Shown in pieces: positions 21,491 through 29,625 of a stretch of DNA of 55,598 nucleotides. Below the pieces are notes generated by a model. It was given only the letters and a program-made list of their open reading frames with translations, ran no database searches and was not told where the DNA came from. The position numbers and the translations under genes were made by a program. The stretch comes from an uncultured Gammaproteobacteria bacterium (lineage in GTDB: Bacteria > Pseudomonadota > Gammaproteobacteria > Pseudomonadales > Pseudohongiellaceae). The stretch spans positions 1 to 55,598 of the forward strand of contig CAINTJ010000072.1 in assembly GCA_903853385.1 (NCBI GenBank), given 5' to 3'. The first letter of the stretch is position 1. Each line of letters starts with the position of its first letter.

Positions 21491-22309
21491 ATGACAGACC
21501 GTTACGCAGTAATGGGCAATCCCGTTGCCCACAGCCGCTCCCCGCGCATTCATGCCCAGTTTGCACGCGAAACCGGCCAAGAGCTTGTCTATACAACTTT
21601 GCTGGTGGAGCCTGGCCATTTCAAAGAGGCAGTGAAATCTTTTTTTGCCACTGGCGGCAAGGGCCTCAACATCACTGTACCGTTCAAGCAGGAAGCCTGG
21701 GCTTTGGCTGATCACTGTTCAGAGCAAGCGGCGCTGGCCGGTGCCGTGAATGTGCTGTTTTGCGATGCTGCGGGCCGGTTGCAGGGCCACAACACGGACG
21801 GTATTGGTCTTGTGCGTGACATCACCCGCAATCAAGGCGGGGTGCTGGCGGGAAAATCTGTATTGGTGCTGGGAGCCGGCGGCGCCACCCGCGGCATCCT
21901 GTTGCCGATCCTGCAGGAACAACCAGCGGCAATCTGTGTTGCCAACCGAACCATCAGCAAGGCCGAAGCGCTGGTTGAAGTGTTTTCGCCCTATGGCAAG
22001 GTCAGTGCCTGTGGTTTTGATGCATTGGCAGGAAAACATTTTGATTGGGTGATCAATGCCACTGCCGCCAGTCTGCAAGGAGAGTTGCCGCCATTGCCGC
22101 CAGAATTGCTGAATGCAGATGCCTGGTGTTACGACCTGATGTATAGCAAGGAGCCGACCGTGTTTTGCCAATGGGCTTTACAGCATGGGGCATACAAAGC
22201 GCTGGATGGGCTCGGCATGCTGGTGGAACAGGCGGCGGAATCGTTTCTGCTTTGGCGAGGTGTACGTCCGGACACCACCGCGGTAATGGCAGAGTTACGT
22301 GCCGGCTAA
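21491..22309 (+). CDS. aroE: Shikimate dehydrogenase (NADP+)
   Basis: AroE reduces 3-dehydroshikimate to shikimate in aromatic amino acid synthesis. The 272-residue product from ATG 21491 (MTDRYAVMGNPVAHSRSPRI) has the shikimate-binding AHSRSP and NITVPFKQEAW (catalytic Lys), then NTDGIG, the NADP motif VLGAGGATRGILLP, NRTISKAEAL and DGLGMLVEQAAESFLLWRG. It follows hemF by 54 bases and ends 17 bases before the convergent carbonic anhydrase-like gene, with no clear terminator between. Confidence 0.97.
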   Translation: MTDRYAVMGNPVAHSRSPRIHAQFARETGQELVYTTLLVEPGHFKEAVKSFFATGGKGLNITVPFKQEAWALADHCSEQAALAGAVNVLFCDAAGRLQGHNTDGIGLVRDITRNQGGVLAGKSVLVLGAGGATRGILLPILQEQPAAICVANRTISKAEALVEVFSPYGKVSACGFDALAGKHFDWVINATAASLQGELPPLPPELLNADAWCYDLMYSKEPTVFCQWALQHGAYKALDGLGMLVEQAAESFLLWRGVRPDTTAVMAELRAG

Positions 22310-22326
22310 GCTGCCCAGGGCAACCG

Positions 22327-22872
22327 CTAGCTGATGGTTCTGGAGTCTGCCATATGCAGATTTTTCAGCTTCACGTAGTGTTCAGCGCTGTATTTGAGGA
22401 AGTCTAGCTCTTCCGGCTTTAGTTCTCGCACGCGTTTGGCCGGCGAGCCCACATACAATCCTCCGCCCGTCAGCACCTTGCCAGGCGCTACTACACTGCC
22501 GCCACCGACGATCACATCTGCCTCGATCACTGCACCGTCCATGATGATCGCGCCCATGCCGATAAGCACCCGATCTCCAATGCTGCAGCCGTGCAGAATG
22601 GCTTTGTGACCGATGGTGACATCGGCCCCGATGCGCAGCGGAAACCCCAAAGGCGGGAAAGAATCCTTGGAAGTGACATGCAGCACCGAGCCATCCTGGA
22701 TATTGGTGCGCGCCCCGATGCTGATGTCGTGCACATCACCCCGAATGGCCACCAGTGGCCACACCGAGACATCAGCCCCCATCGTGACCCGGCCAATTAC
22801 AACAGCGCTTTCATCAATAAATACCCCTTCAGCGAGACTGGGTGAGTATTGCAAATAAGTACGGATGGTCAT
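22327..22872 (-). CDS. Gamma carbonic anhydrase family protein (YrdA-like)
   Basis: This 181-residue left-handed beta-helix protein belongs to the YrdA/CaiE-type gamma carbonic anhydrase-like group. Hexapeptide repeats run through VVIGRVTMGADVSVWPLVAI, RGDVHDISIGARTNIQDGSV and VTIGHKAILHGCSIGDRVLI. Histidines expected to bind metal are in VLHVTSK, IGHKAILHGC and nearby. The C-terminus (AKRVRELKPEELDFL...YVKLKN) is typical. Members bind zinc but activity is often undetected, so catalytic function is not certain. It lies convergent with aroE, as in Pseudomonas. Confidence 0.9.
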   Translation of the reverse strand: MTIRTYLQYSPSLAEGVFIDESAVVIGRVTMGADVSVWPLVAIRGDVHDISIGARTNIQDGSVLHVTSKDSFPPLGFPLRIGADVTIGHKAILHGCSIGDRVLIGMGAIIMDGAVIEADVIVGGGSVVAPGKVLTGGGLYVGSPAKRVRELKPEELDFLKYSAEHYVKLKNLHMADSRTIS

Positions 22873-22967
22873 GGGGCGTTCCAGAGCAAGTGACGAAGGT
22901 ACATTCTATGCCCAGCGAGGGCCTGGACGGGATCCCTGCGTGATTATCAGTCGCCAGTGGTTGGCGA

Positions 22968-22981
22968 TTGATATGGATCAT
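22968..22981. promoter_or_regulatory. Candidate ANR/FNR-type site upstream of the cox operon
   Basis: TTGATATGGATCAT matches the FNR/ANR consensus TTGAT-N4-ATCAA at 9 of 10 defined positions. Its centre is about 65 bases before the start expected from the TATAAT at 23028. Oxygen-responsive control of an aerobic oxidase would make sense, but one near-match by eye is weak evidence. Confidence 0.4.
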
Positions 22982-23002
22982 GTGAAAAGCAGTATTAATC
23001 GG

Positions 23003-23033
23003 GTGACAAACCTTGGGGGGCTATTGTTATAAT
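23003..23033 (+). promoter_or_regulatory. Candidate sigma70 promoter of the cox operon
   Basis: GTGACA (23003-23008) and a perfect TATAAT (23028-23033) are 19 bases apart, slightly wide. This is the best -10 in the 420-base gap between the carbonic anhydrase gene and coxB. It would give a leader of about 250 bases. Confidence 0.5.
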
Positions 23034-23039
23034 GGGCGC

Positions 23040-23292
23040 CGTTTGTGCACGTAATCCGAAGTAAATTCAAGCTTTCCTGGCTCCGCGAGCTGGGTTGAAC
23101 TTGGCTGCTGAGGCGGTCTGATAGCCGGAACACTCCGTAAAACCCTTAAAGGACTGCAGATCCTCGTCGTATTAGCGAGGGTTGTGCTTGCGAGTGTGTT
23201 TTTGGCATAAGCCAGATAAGTGGCAACGCCAGCTGTAAACAAGCTGATTGCATCAAACAACTGAATAATTTCAAGCTGTGGAGAAAGGGCAC
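23040..23292 (+). promoter_or_regulatory. Long structured 5' leader of coxB
   Basis: No gene is evident in this ~250-base stretch. It holds a strong 8-bp hairpin, CCTGGCTC-CGC-GAGCTGGG (23076-23094, with two G-U pairs). A larger possible structure closes with ACACTC (23130-23135) against GAGTGT (23192-23197) and encloses CCTCG/CGAGG (23162-23166, 23176-23180). A short T-run (23199-23203) follows it. This resembles a regulated mRNA leader or attenuator; it matches no riboswitch class I recognise. Confidence 0.35.
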
Positions 23293-24489
23293 ATGCTGCC
23301 ATCGTTGTCGGTCAACACCATTACATCTTTTTTCAACGCTGTTAGCCGTCGTTACCGCCGTATTCTGCTGGTGCTGACGCTGGTGTTTGGCTCGCCTGCC
23401 CTGTTGGCAGATTGGGCTCTCAACATGCGGGAAGGCATCACGGAAGTAAGCCGTGAGACCTACTCCCTTCATATGACTATCATCTGGATCTGTGTAGCGA
23501 TTGGTGTGGTAGTTTACGGGGTTTTGGTCTATTCCCTGTTCGCCTATCGCAAGTCCAAAGGCGCAGTGCCTGCCAAGTTCAATCACAACACCACCGCCGA
23601 AATTATCTGGACCTTCATCCCCTTCGTGATCCTGATTGCGATGGCGATTCCGTCCACCAGGGTGCTGATGAAGATCTATGACACTGAAGATGCCGTGATG
23701 GACATCCAGATCACCGGTTACCAATGGCGCTGGCAGTACAAATATCTCAGTGACAAAGGTGCCCCGGTTGTCTACTTCAGCAACCTGGCCACTCCGGCCG
23801 AGCAATATGAAAACTTTGCAGGCAAGGTCAGCGCCGAAAAAGGTGAGAACTACCTGCTCGAAGTGGATCAGCCGCTGGTGATCCCGGTAAACAAGAAGGT
23901 GCGCTTTCTGTTGACCTCTGCTGACGTAATCCATGCCTGGTGGATGCCGGATTTCGCCATCAAGAAAGATGCCATCCCCGGCTTCATGAACCAGGCAGCT
24001 GTCATTGCCGAAAAGCCCGGCATTTACCGTGGCCAATGCGCGGAACTGTGCGGACGCATGCACGGGTTCATGCCCATTGTGGTTGAGGTCAAGGAACAGG
24101 CTGATTACGACGCCTGGTTTGCCGCAAAACAAGCGGCTGCCCAGGCTGTAGCGGACATGACCAGCAAGGAGTTCAACAGAGAGCAATTGGTTGAGATGGG
24201 CCAAACCGTCTACACCACCTATTGCATGGCCTGCCACCAGGCCAATGGTCAGGGCCTGCCGCCCACCTTCCCGGCCCTGGCCGGCAGCAAAGTGGCCAAT
24301 GGCCCGATTGAGGGTCAACTGGATGTGGTCCTGCATGGCCGCAAAGGTACTGCCATGGCCGCCTTCGGCACCCAGTTGAGCCCGGTAGATATTGCCGCCG
24401 TTATCACCTACGAACGCAATTCCTTTGGTAACAAAATGGGCGACATGGCAACTCCGCTGCAGGTTTATCAATTGCAGCAAGCCAAGTAA
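23293..24489 (+). CDS. coxB: Cytochrome c oxidase subunit II with fused cytochrome c domain (caa3 type)
   Basis: Subunit II accepts electrons through its CuA centre and passes them to subunit I. The 398-residue product from ATG 23293 (GTG 23278 would add five residues) has a signal-like segment (residues 22-39), two membrane helices (about 62-85 and 104-122) and the CuA domain. Its ligands are visible as H214 (VIHAWW) and the block GQCAELCGRMHGFM (C249, C253, H257, M260). A C-terminal cytochrome c domain carries CMACH (311-315) and a likely axial Met near 355. It is the first of ten cox/assembly genes. Confidence 0.97.
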   Translation: MLPSLSVNTITSFFNAVSRRYRRILLVLTLVFGSPALLADWALNMREGITEVSRETYSLHMTIIWICVAIGVVVYGVLVYSLFAYRKSKGAVPAKFNHNTTAEIIWTFIPFVILIAMAIPSTRVLMKIYDTEDAVMDIQITGYQWRWQYKYLSDKGAPVVYFSNLATPAEQYENFAGKVSAEKGENYLLEVDQPLVIPVNKKVRFLLTSADVIHAWWMPDFAIKKDAIPGFMNQAAVIAEKPGIYRGQCAELCGRMHGFMPIVVEVKEQADYDAWFAAKQAAAQAVADMTSKEFNREQLVEMGQTVYTTYCMACHQANGQGLPPTFPALAGSKVANGPIEGQLDVVLHGRKGTAMAAFGTQLSPVDIAAVITYERNSFGNKMGDMATPLQVYQLQQAK

Positions 24490-24536
24490 GCACTAACCCC
24501 GAATCAGCACGTATTGAGAAGATTGAGGACCACCCC

Positions 24537-26108
24537 ATGGCAACTGGACACGACGATCATCACCACGGCCCAGCCAAAGGTTTTACCCGCTGGCTGTATA
24601 CCACCAACCATAAAGACATCGGCTCGATGTATCTGTGGTTCAGTTTTGCCATGTTCCTGCTGGGCGGCTCCTTTGCTCTGGTGATCCGTGCGGAATTGTT
24701 CCAGCCGGGCCTGCAGTTTGTGGACCCCAATTTCTTCAACCAGATGACCACCATGCATGGACTGGTGATGGTATTCGGAGCGGTGATGCCTGCCTTCGTA
24801 GGTCTGGCCAACTGGATGGTGCCGTTGATGATCGGAGCGCCTGACATGGCGCTGCCGCGCATGAACAACTGGAGCTTCTGGATTCTGCCATTTGCGTTCG
24901 CGATGATGTCATCCACACTGTTCATGGATGGTGGCGGTCCCAACTTCGGCTGGACTTTCTATGCGCCGCTTTCCACCACCTTCGCACCCAAATCAGTCAC
25001 CTTCTTTATTTTTGCGGTCCATATGATGGGGGCTTCTTCCATCATGGGCTCCATCAACATCATCGCCACCATCCAGAACCTGCGCGCACCCGGCATGACC
25101 TACATGAAGATGCCGCTGTTCGTTTGGACCTGGCTGATCACTGCCTATCTGCTGATTGCGGTTATGCCGGTTCTGGCAGGCGTGGTGACCATGATGCTGT
25201 TTGATATCCACTTTGGCACCAGTTTCTTCAGTGCTGCCGGTGGCGGTGACCCGGTGTTGTTCCAGCACGTGTTCTGGTTCTTTGGCCATCCCGAGGTTTA
25301 CATCATGATCCTGCCGGCCTTCGGGGTTGTGTCAGAGATCATTCCCACTTTCTCGCGCAAAAGATTGTTTGGGTACGACTCGATGGTTTATGCGACCTCT
25401 TCCATCGCATTCCTGTCTTTCATCGTGTGGGCGCATCACATGTTTACTACCGGCATGCCGCTGGCAGGTGAGCTGTTCTTCATGTATTCGACGATGCTGA
25501 TCGCGGTGCCGACCGGGGTGAAAGTGTTCAACTGGATCACCACCATGTTCAAAGGCTCCATTTCGTTTGAGACGCCGATGCTGTTTTCTATCGCGTTTGT
25601 GGTGCTGTTTACCATGGGCGGCTTCACCGGCTTGATGCTGGCAATCGCTCCGGCCGACTTCCAATACCAGGATACCTATTTCGTGGTAGCCCACTTCCAT
25701 TACGTGCTGGTGCCGGGCGCAGTGTTCTCCATCATGGCGGCCGCTTATTACTGGCTGCCGAAATGGACCGGCAACATGTATGACGAATCCCTGGGCAAGC
25801 TGCATTTCTGGTTGTCGTTTGTTGGTATCAACGTACTGTTTTTCCCACAGCATTTCCTGGGTCTCGCCGGCATGCCGCGGCGCGTGCCTGACTATGCGCT
25901 GCAGTTCGCCAATTTCAACATGATCTCCAGCATTGGTGCGTTCCTGTTCGGGTTTAGCCAGCTGCTGTTCCTGTTCATCGTCATCAAAACAGTAAAAGGC
26001 GGCAAGAAAGCTACCACTCAGGTGTGGGAAGGCGCAGAAGGTCTTGAGTGGACAGTGCCGTCTCCGGCTCCGTACCACACCTTCAGCACGCCCCCGCCAA
26101 TTAAATAA
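24537..26108 (+). CDS. coxA: Cytochrome c oxidase subunit I
   Basis: Subunit I holds haem a and the haem a3-CuB oxygen-reducing site and pumps protons. The 523-residue product has about 12 membrane helices. Visible features are TTNHKDIGSMY, MTTMHGLVMVFGAV (haem a His), the CuB region WFFGHPEVYIMILPAFG with the crosslinked His-Tyr, VWAHHMFTTGMP (two CuB His) and YFVVAHFHYVL (haem a and a3 His). The N-terminus is His/Asp-rich (TGHDDHHHGPA). It is 47 bases after coxB and 11 before ctaG. Confidence 0.98.
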   Translation: MATGHDDHHHGPAKGFTRWLYTTNHKDIGSMYLWFSFAMFLLGGSFALVIRAELFQPGLQFVDPNFFNQMTTMHGLVMVFGAVMPAFVGLANWMVPLMIGAPDMALPRMNNWSFWILPFAFAMMSSTLFMDGGGPNFGWTFYAPLSTTFAPKSVTFFIFAVHMMGASSIMGSINIIATIQNLRAPGMTYMKMPLFVWTWLITAYLLIAVMPVLAGVVTMMLFDIHFGTSFFSAAGGGDPVLFQHVFWFFGHPEVYIMILPAFGVVSEIIPTFSRKRLFGYDSMVYATSSIAFLSFIVWAHHMFTTGMPLAGELFFMYSTMLIAVPTGVKVFNWITTMFKGSISFETPMLFSIAFVVLFTMGGFTGLMLAIAPADFQYQDTYFVVAHFHYVLVPGAVFSIMAAAYYWLPKWTGNMYDESLGKLHFWLSFVGINVLFFPQHFLGLAGMPRRVPDYALQFANFNMISSIGAFLFGFSQLLFLFIVIKTVKGGKKATTQVWEGAEGLEWTVPSPAPYHTFSTPPPIK

Positions 26109-26119
26109 GGGTTGCGTCT

Positions 26120-26698
26120 ATGTCGGCATCCCCCGGGCACAACAGCAATATCGGCAATCGCAAGTTGATTGCCAAGCTGGTGCTGGCAGTGGTGGCAATG
26201 TTCGGCTTCGGGTTTGCACTGGTGCCGATATATGACGTGTTTTGTAAAGTAACCGGCTTGAATGGCAAAACCGGCGGCAGAGTGGCTTACCAAGCAACGG
26301 CTGCCGATATTGATCTGACAAGAACTGTCATCGTGCAATTCACGGCGATGAACAACAGCAACATGAGCTGGGCATTTCATCCAATGCAGAACCAGATTGA
26401 AGTACACCCGGGTGAATTGAATGAAGTCAGGTTTTATGCGAAAAATCCAACCGCTGCGAGCATGACCGGGCAGGCAGTGCCCAGTGTGACCCCGTCATTG
26501 AGTGCGAGCTTTCTGCACAAGACCGAATGTTTTTGTTTTACCCAGCAAGTGCTGGAAGCAGGACAGGAAATTGAAATGCCGGTACGTTTCTTTGTAGACA
26601 AAGCCTTGCCCAAAGATGTGCACAAGATGACGCTGTCCTACACCCTGTTTGATGTAACAGAAAATTTTGCCGGCCCCCCCAGGCTGACTGCCAACTAA
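26120..26698 (+). CDS. ctaG: Cytochrome c oxidase assembly protein CtaG (Cox11)
   Basis: CtaG/Cox11 delivers copper to the CuB site of subunit I. The 192-residue product has one N-terminal membrane anchor (LVLAVVAMFGFGFALVPIYDVFCKVTG) and a periplasmic beta domain with the copper-binding ECFCFTQQ motif and PVRFFVD. Length and layout are typical. It lies between coxA and coxC as in Pseudomonas. Confidence 0.96.
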   Translation: MSASPGHNSNIGNRKLIAKLVLAVVAMFGFGFALVPIYDVFCKVTGLNGKTGGRVAYQATAADIDLTRTVIVQFTAMNNSNMSWAFHPMQNQIEVHPGELNEVRFYAKNPTAASMTGQAVPSVTPSLSASFLHKTECFCFTQQVLEAGQEIEMPVRFFVDKALPKDVHKMTLSYTLFDVTENFAGPPRLTAN

Positions 26699-26765
26699 AG
26701 GCAGCCGGCCCGGGCCAAACCGTAACAACACCAATGATAGTTGTATTGAGAAAAGGCTGAACAAC

Positions 26766-27701
26766 ATGGCTACTCCTGACAAGCACACCACTCCCGCCGG
26801 CTATGAACCTTATTACGTTCCTGACCAGTCGAAGTTTCCGTTCATTGCCTCCATCGGGTTGTCCCTGATGGTGTTCGGACTTGGCAACGCGCTGAATGAC
26901 ATCAAGGCAAATCAGGGCGCAACTGTGTCAGCCTGGATGGCGTTTGTCGGCTTTTTCATCCTCGGCTGTGTGTTGTTCAACTGGTTTGCCACCCAGATCC
27001 GCGAAAATCATCAGGGTTTGCCCAGCGCCCAGCTGAAGCGTTCCTATGTGCTCGGGATGTACTGGTTCATCTTCTCGGAAGTCATGTTCTTCTGTGCGTT
27101 TTTTGGCGCGCTGTACTATGTTCGCAATTTTTCCGTGCAATGGCTGGCGGGCGTGGGTGAAAAAGGCATCGCGCATCTGCTGTGGCAAGACTTCCAGGGC
27201 ACCTGGCCGGTCATCCATAACCCGGACCCCAAAATATTTGTCGACCCTGAGCAATCAATGGCATGGCGAGGCTTCAGCGAAGCTGCCAGCTATTTGCCTC
27301 TGTGGAACACCATGCTGCTGCTCAGTTCCAGTGTGACCGTGCACATTGCACACACCGCTCTCAAGAACAACAACCGCAAGCAACTGACCCTGTGGCTGGG
27401 ACTCACAGTTCTGCTTGGCCTCACCTTTCTGGTGTTGCAAGCCAAGGAATACAGTGAGGCTTATCACGAGCTGGGTTTGACCTTGAACTCAGGCATCTAT
27501 GGTTCGACCTTCTTCCTGCTCACCGGGTTCCACGGCTTTCACGTTACCCTGGGCGCGTTCATGCTGTCGGTAATGTGGTTCCGCGTGCTCAAGGGCCATT
27601 TCAAGCCGGAAGATCATTTTGGTTTTGAAGCTGCTTCCTGGTACTGGCACTTTGTTGATGTGGTCTGGGTCGGACTGTTCTGTTTCGTATACCTGCTCTA
27701 G
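26766..27701 (+). CDS. coxC: Cytochrome c oxidase subunit III
   Basis: Subunit III stabilises subunit I and the proton pathway. The 311-residue product has seven predicted membrane helices, with MYWFIFSEVMFFCAFFGALY in the middle, LGLTLNSGIYGSTFFLLTGFHGFHVTLG near the end (read in parts) and the C-terminal SWYWHFVDVVWVGLFCFVYL. It is slightly longer than the usual 260-295 residues because of an insertion after the third helix (about residues 125-165). The downstream gap carries a bidirectional terminator against the minus-strand DUF2909 gene. Confidence 0.97.
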   Translation: MATPDKHTTPAGYEPYYVPDQSKFPFIASIGLSLMVFGLGNALNDIKANQGATVSAWMAFVGFFILGCVLFNWFATQIRENHQGLPSAQLKRSYVLGMYWFIFSEVMFFCAFFGALYYVRNFSVQWLAGVGEKGIAHLLWQDFQGTWPVIHNPDPKIFVDPEQSMAWRGFSEAASYLPLWNTMLLLSSSVTVHIAHTALKNNNRKQLTLWLGLTVLLGLTFLVLQAKEYSEAYHELGLTLNSGIYGSTFFLLTGFHGFHVTLGAFMLSVMWFRVLKGHFKPEDHFGFEAASWYWHFVDVVWVGLFCFVYLL

Positions 27702-27759
27702 CCAGGACGGGCAATGTCGGCCCGTTTATGTACCGATAACAAATAGCCAGCGCCTTTTG

Positions 27760-27789
27760 TGTGCGCGTTGCCAGACAGCAACGCGCACA
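27760..27789. terminator. Bidirectional terminator between coxC and the DUF2909 gene
   Basis: TGTGCGCGTTG (27760-27770) and CAACGCGCACA (27779-27789) form a perfect 11-bp stem with an 8-base loop. TTTTG follows on the plus strand and CAAAAGG on the other, so it can serve both convergent genes, though the T-runs are short. Confidence 0.75.
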
Positions 27790-27817
27790 TTTTGCTTTAA
27801 GGGCAATTAAAAGTTGC

Positions 27818-28063
27818 TCAGGGTTGAGCGGGCTGGGCCGTGCCGGTATGAACAGACTGATGCCACGGCGCATTAAGAACAAGCTGGCCGCTGACTACGC
27901 CATAGGTAATAGTGATCATCAATAGAATTGCCAGTGTAATGCGCACTCCCAGGGCATAGAGGGTACGCTTGGTAGAACCCTGATCCTTGTAGAAAAACAG
28001 TGCGCCGCTGAACAGGCTGATGATAATGGCAAGCAACAGCACAACGATGACGAGTTTCAGCAT
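27818..28063 (-). CDS. DUF2909 twin-transmembrane protein
   Basis: This 81-residue inner-membrane protein of unknown function has two helices (LKLVIVVLLLAIIISLFSGA and a second from TLAILLMITITYGVVSG) joined by FFYKDQGSTKRTLYALGVR. ATG 28063 is chosen because it starts right before the first helix; the longer open frame upstream has no conserved features. The family sits on the opposite strand between coxC and SURF1 in Pseudomonas too, so a role in oxidase assembly or stability is plausible but only inferred. Confidence 0.8.
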   Translation of the reverse strand: MLKLVIVVLLLAIIISLFSGALFFYKDQGSTKRTLYALGVRITLAILLMITITYGVVSGQLVLNAPWHQSVHTGTAQPAQP

Positions 28064-28177
28064 GTTAACTCCGGCGCCAAGCAGGCAGAAATCCTGGAAG
28101 CCGCCAGAGTAAACCACCGTACCGGGCACGACGAGTAAATTTTGAATTGATGCTAACTCCAACTGACATCGCAAAAC

Positions 28178-28933
28178 ATGAGTGCAGGATTTTTTGGCAG
28201 AGTATGTAACTTCCGGTTTGACTGGAAACTCAGCTTGTTGACCGGATTGCTGCTGCCACCTCTGCTGGGGCTGGGATTCTGGCAGCTGCGCCGCGGTGAC
28301 GAAAAAGCAGCATTACAGAAAGTTTATGAGGCAAGACAGCTGGAAGCGGCAGTACCACTGTCTTCGCTTGATCCAGCAGAGGATCTGCAATTCCGGCAAG
28401 TGAAATTCAGCGGCCACTTTGACAACAGCCATGTGTTCCTGCTGGATAATCGCATCTATCAAGGCCAGCCTGGCTATGAAGTGATTGTGCCGCTGGAAAC
28501 CCCGGAGCACACCATCGTGCTGGTTAATCGCGGCTGGATAGCGCCCGGTGCTACGCGGCAATCGTTGCCAGTAGTTGTCGCAGTTGAGGGCGAACTCTCG
28601 ATGCAGGGCAGCATTTATCAGACAGTAGGCAAGCAGGTGGTATTGGGCACCGATCTGGAAGCTGCCGGCTGGCCCAAGGTGGTGGAAACACTGGATCCGG
28701 CCCGCATGGCAGCCTTGGCCGGGCTTACAGATACGCCCCGGGTGTTCCCGTATTCCGTCCGCGTCGCCGAGCATGCCCCCGGCGCTCTGGTGCGGTTCTG
28801 GCCGGTTATCAGCATGACACCGGAGCGGCACCTTGGTTATGCAGTGCAGTGGTTCGCGCTGGCGCTGGCGCTGGCGCTGCTCTATTTTTTCTACAGCACC
28901 AAATCCGAACACCCAACTGACGATGAACCTTGA
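28178..28933 (+). CDS. SURF1 family oxidase assembly protein
   Basis: SURF1 proteins assist haem a insertion into cytochrome oxidase. The 251-residue product has the family layout of two terminal membrane helices (WKLSLLTGLLLPPLLGLGFW and WFALALALALLYFFY) around a periplasmic loop. Signature blocks are GFWQLRRGDEKAAL, VLLDNRIYQGQPGYEV-type sequence, VLVNRGWIAPG and PERHLGYAVQWF. It ends overlapping the start region of the next gene. Confidence 0.94.
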   Translation: MSAGFFGRVCNFRFDWKLSLLTGLLLPPLLGLGFWQLRRGDEKAALQKVYEARQLEAAVPLSSLDPAEDLQFRQVKFSGHFDNSHVFLLDNRIYQGQPGYEVIVPLETPEHTIVLVNRGWIAPGATRQSLPVVVAVEGELSMQGSIYQTVGKQVVLGTDLEAAGWPKVVETLDPARMAALAGLTDTPRVFPYSVRVAEHAPGALVRFWPVISMTPERHLGYAVQWFALALALALLYFFYSTKSEHPTDDEP

Positions 28934-28935
28934 TC

Positions 28936-29574
28936 ATGGATCGTAGCAAATTAAAACTTAGCCTGATTCTGCTGATGGTCACTGTGCCAATCAGCCTGGC
29001 GACCCTCGTCTATCATTTCAGCTTCAACACGGGCTCATTGGGTACTACCAGCCGGGGTACGCTGGTGGTGCCGGTGATCGACATTACCGAACTGCAATTG
29101 CAAGATGCAGACGACCAACCGGCTTATCTGGGCTTTGAAGAATTGACCGCGGGTGTCACGCCCAAGCAGTACAAGCCACGACCCTGGCAGTTGCTGTATT
29201 TCGGGGGTGAAAACTGTGATGCAAGCTGCCAGCAACGCTTGTATTTTTTGCGACAATTGCATGTGCGGCTGGGTGGAGATTCGAGCCGGGTAAAACGCGC
29301 CTATGTGCTGACCGGAAGCGGAGCCGCACAGGTAGATGCCGCAACCATGACTTATTTGCAGGATCAGCAAGCCGACATGCGTATTTTGCACGGCAACCTC
29401 GCTACCATGGCGAATGTGTTGCACCGCAGCTCCACTTCTGATCCGATCAGCGGGCATTACATTTACCTGATGGACCCGGTGGGTAACCTGATGTTGTATT
29501 TCACCCCGGACGAAGATGCAGAAGACATACTGAAAGATCTGAAGAAATTGCTGGATGCCAGCAGTCTGGGCTAA
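28936..29574 (+). CDS. Membrane-anchored thioredoxin/Sco-like protein in the oxidase cluster
   Basis: This 212-residue protein is of uncertain function. A single N-terminal anchor (LKLSLILLMVTVPISLATLVYHF) is followed by a periplasmic domain that looks like a thioredoxin fold. It has PWQLLYFGGENCDASCQQRLYFL (read in parts) holding a CxxxC pair at the position of the Sco copper site, a VLTGSGA strand and a C-terminal YIYLMDPVGNLMLYF. The Sco copper-binding histidine is not evident. A homologous gene stands here in the Pseudomonas cox cluster. ATG 28936 is preferred to the overlapping TTG at 28930. A redox role in CuA maturation is an inference. Confidence 0.75.
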   Translation: MDRSKLKLSLILLMVTVPISLATLVYHFSFNTGSLGTTSRGTLVVPVIDITELQLQDADDQPAYLGFEELTAGVTPKQYKPRPWQLLYFGGENCDASCQQRLYFLRQLHVRLGGDSSRVKRAYVLTGSGAAQVDAATMTYLQDQQADMRILHGNLATMANVLHRSSTSDPISGHYIYLMDPVGNLMLYFTPDEDAEDILKDLKKLLDASSLG

Positions 29575-29625
29575 ACGTGCTGATAAGTGATAACAAAAGC
29601 AGAACCAGGAAAATGAGCTAAAGCG

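Noticed and set aside
23162-23203. Stem CCTCG/CGAGG and T-run as an intrinsic terminator before coxB
   Set aside because: The T-run is not directly after the stem and the stem is only 5 bp; it is more likely part of a leader structure.
23146-24480. 444-codon minus-strand open frame opposite coxB
   Set aside because: It mirrors the coxB codon structure, is His/Gln-rich as antisense frames often are, and has no recognisable domain.
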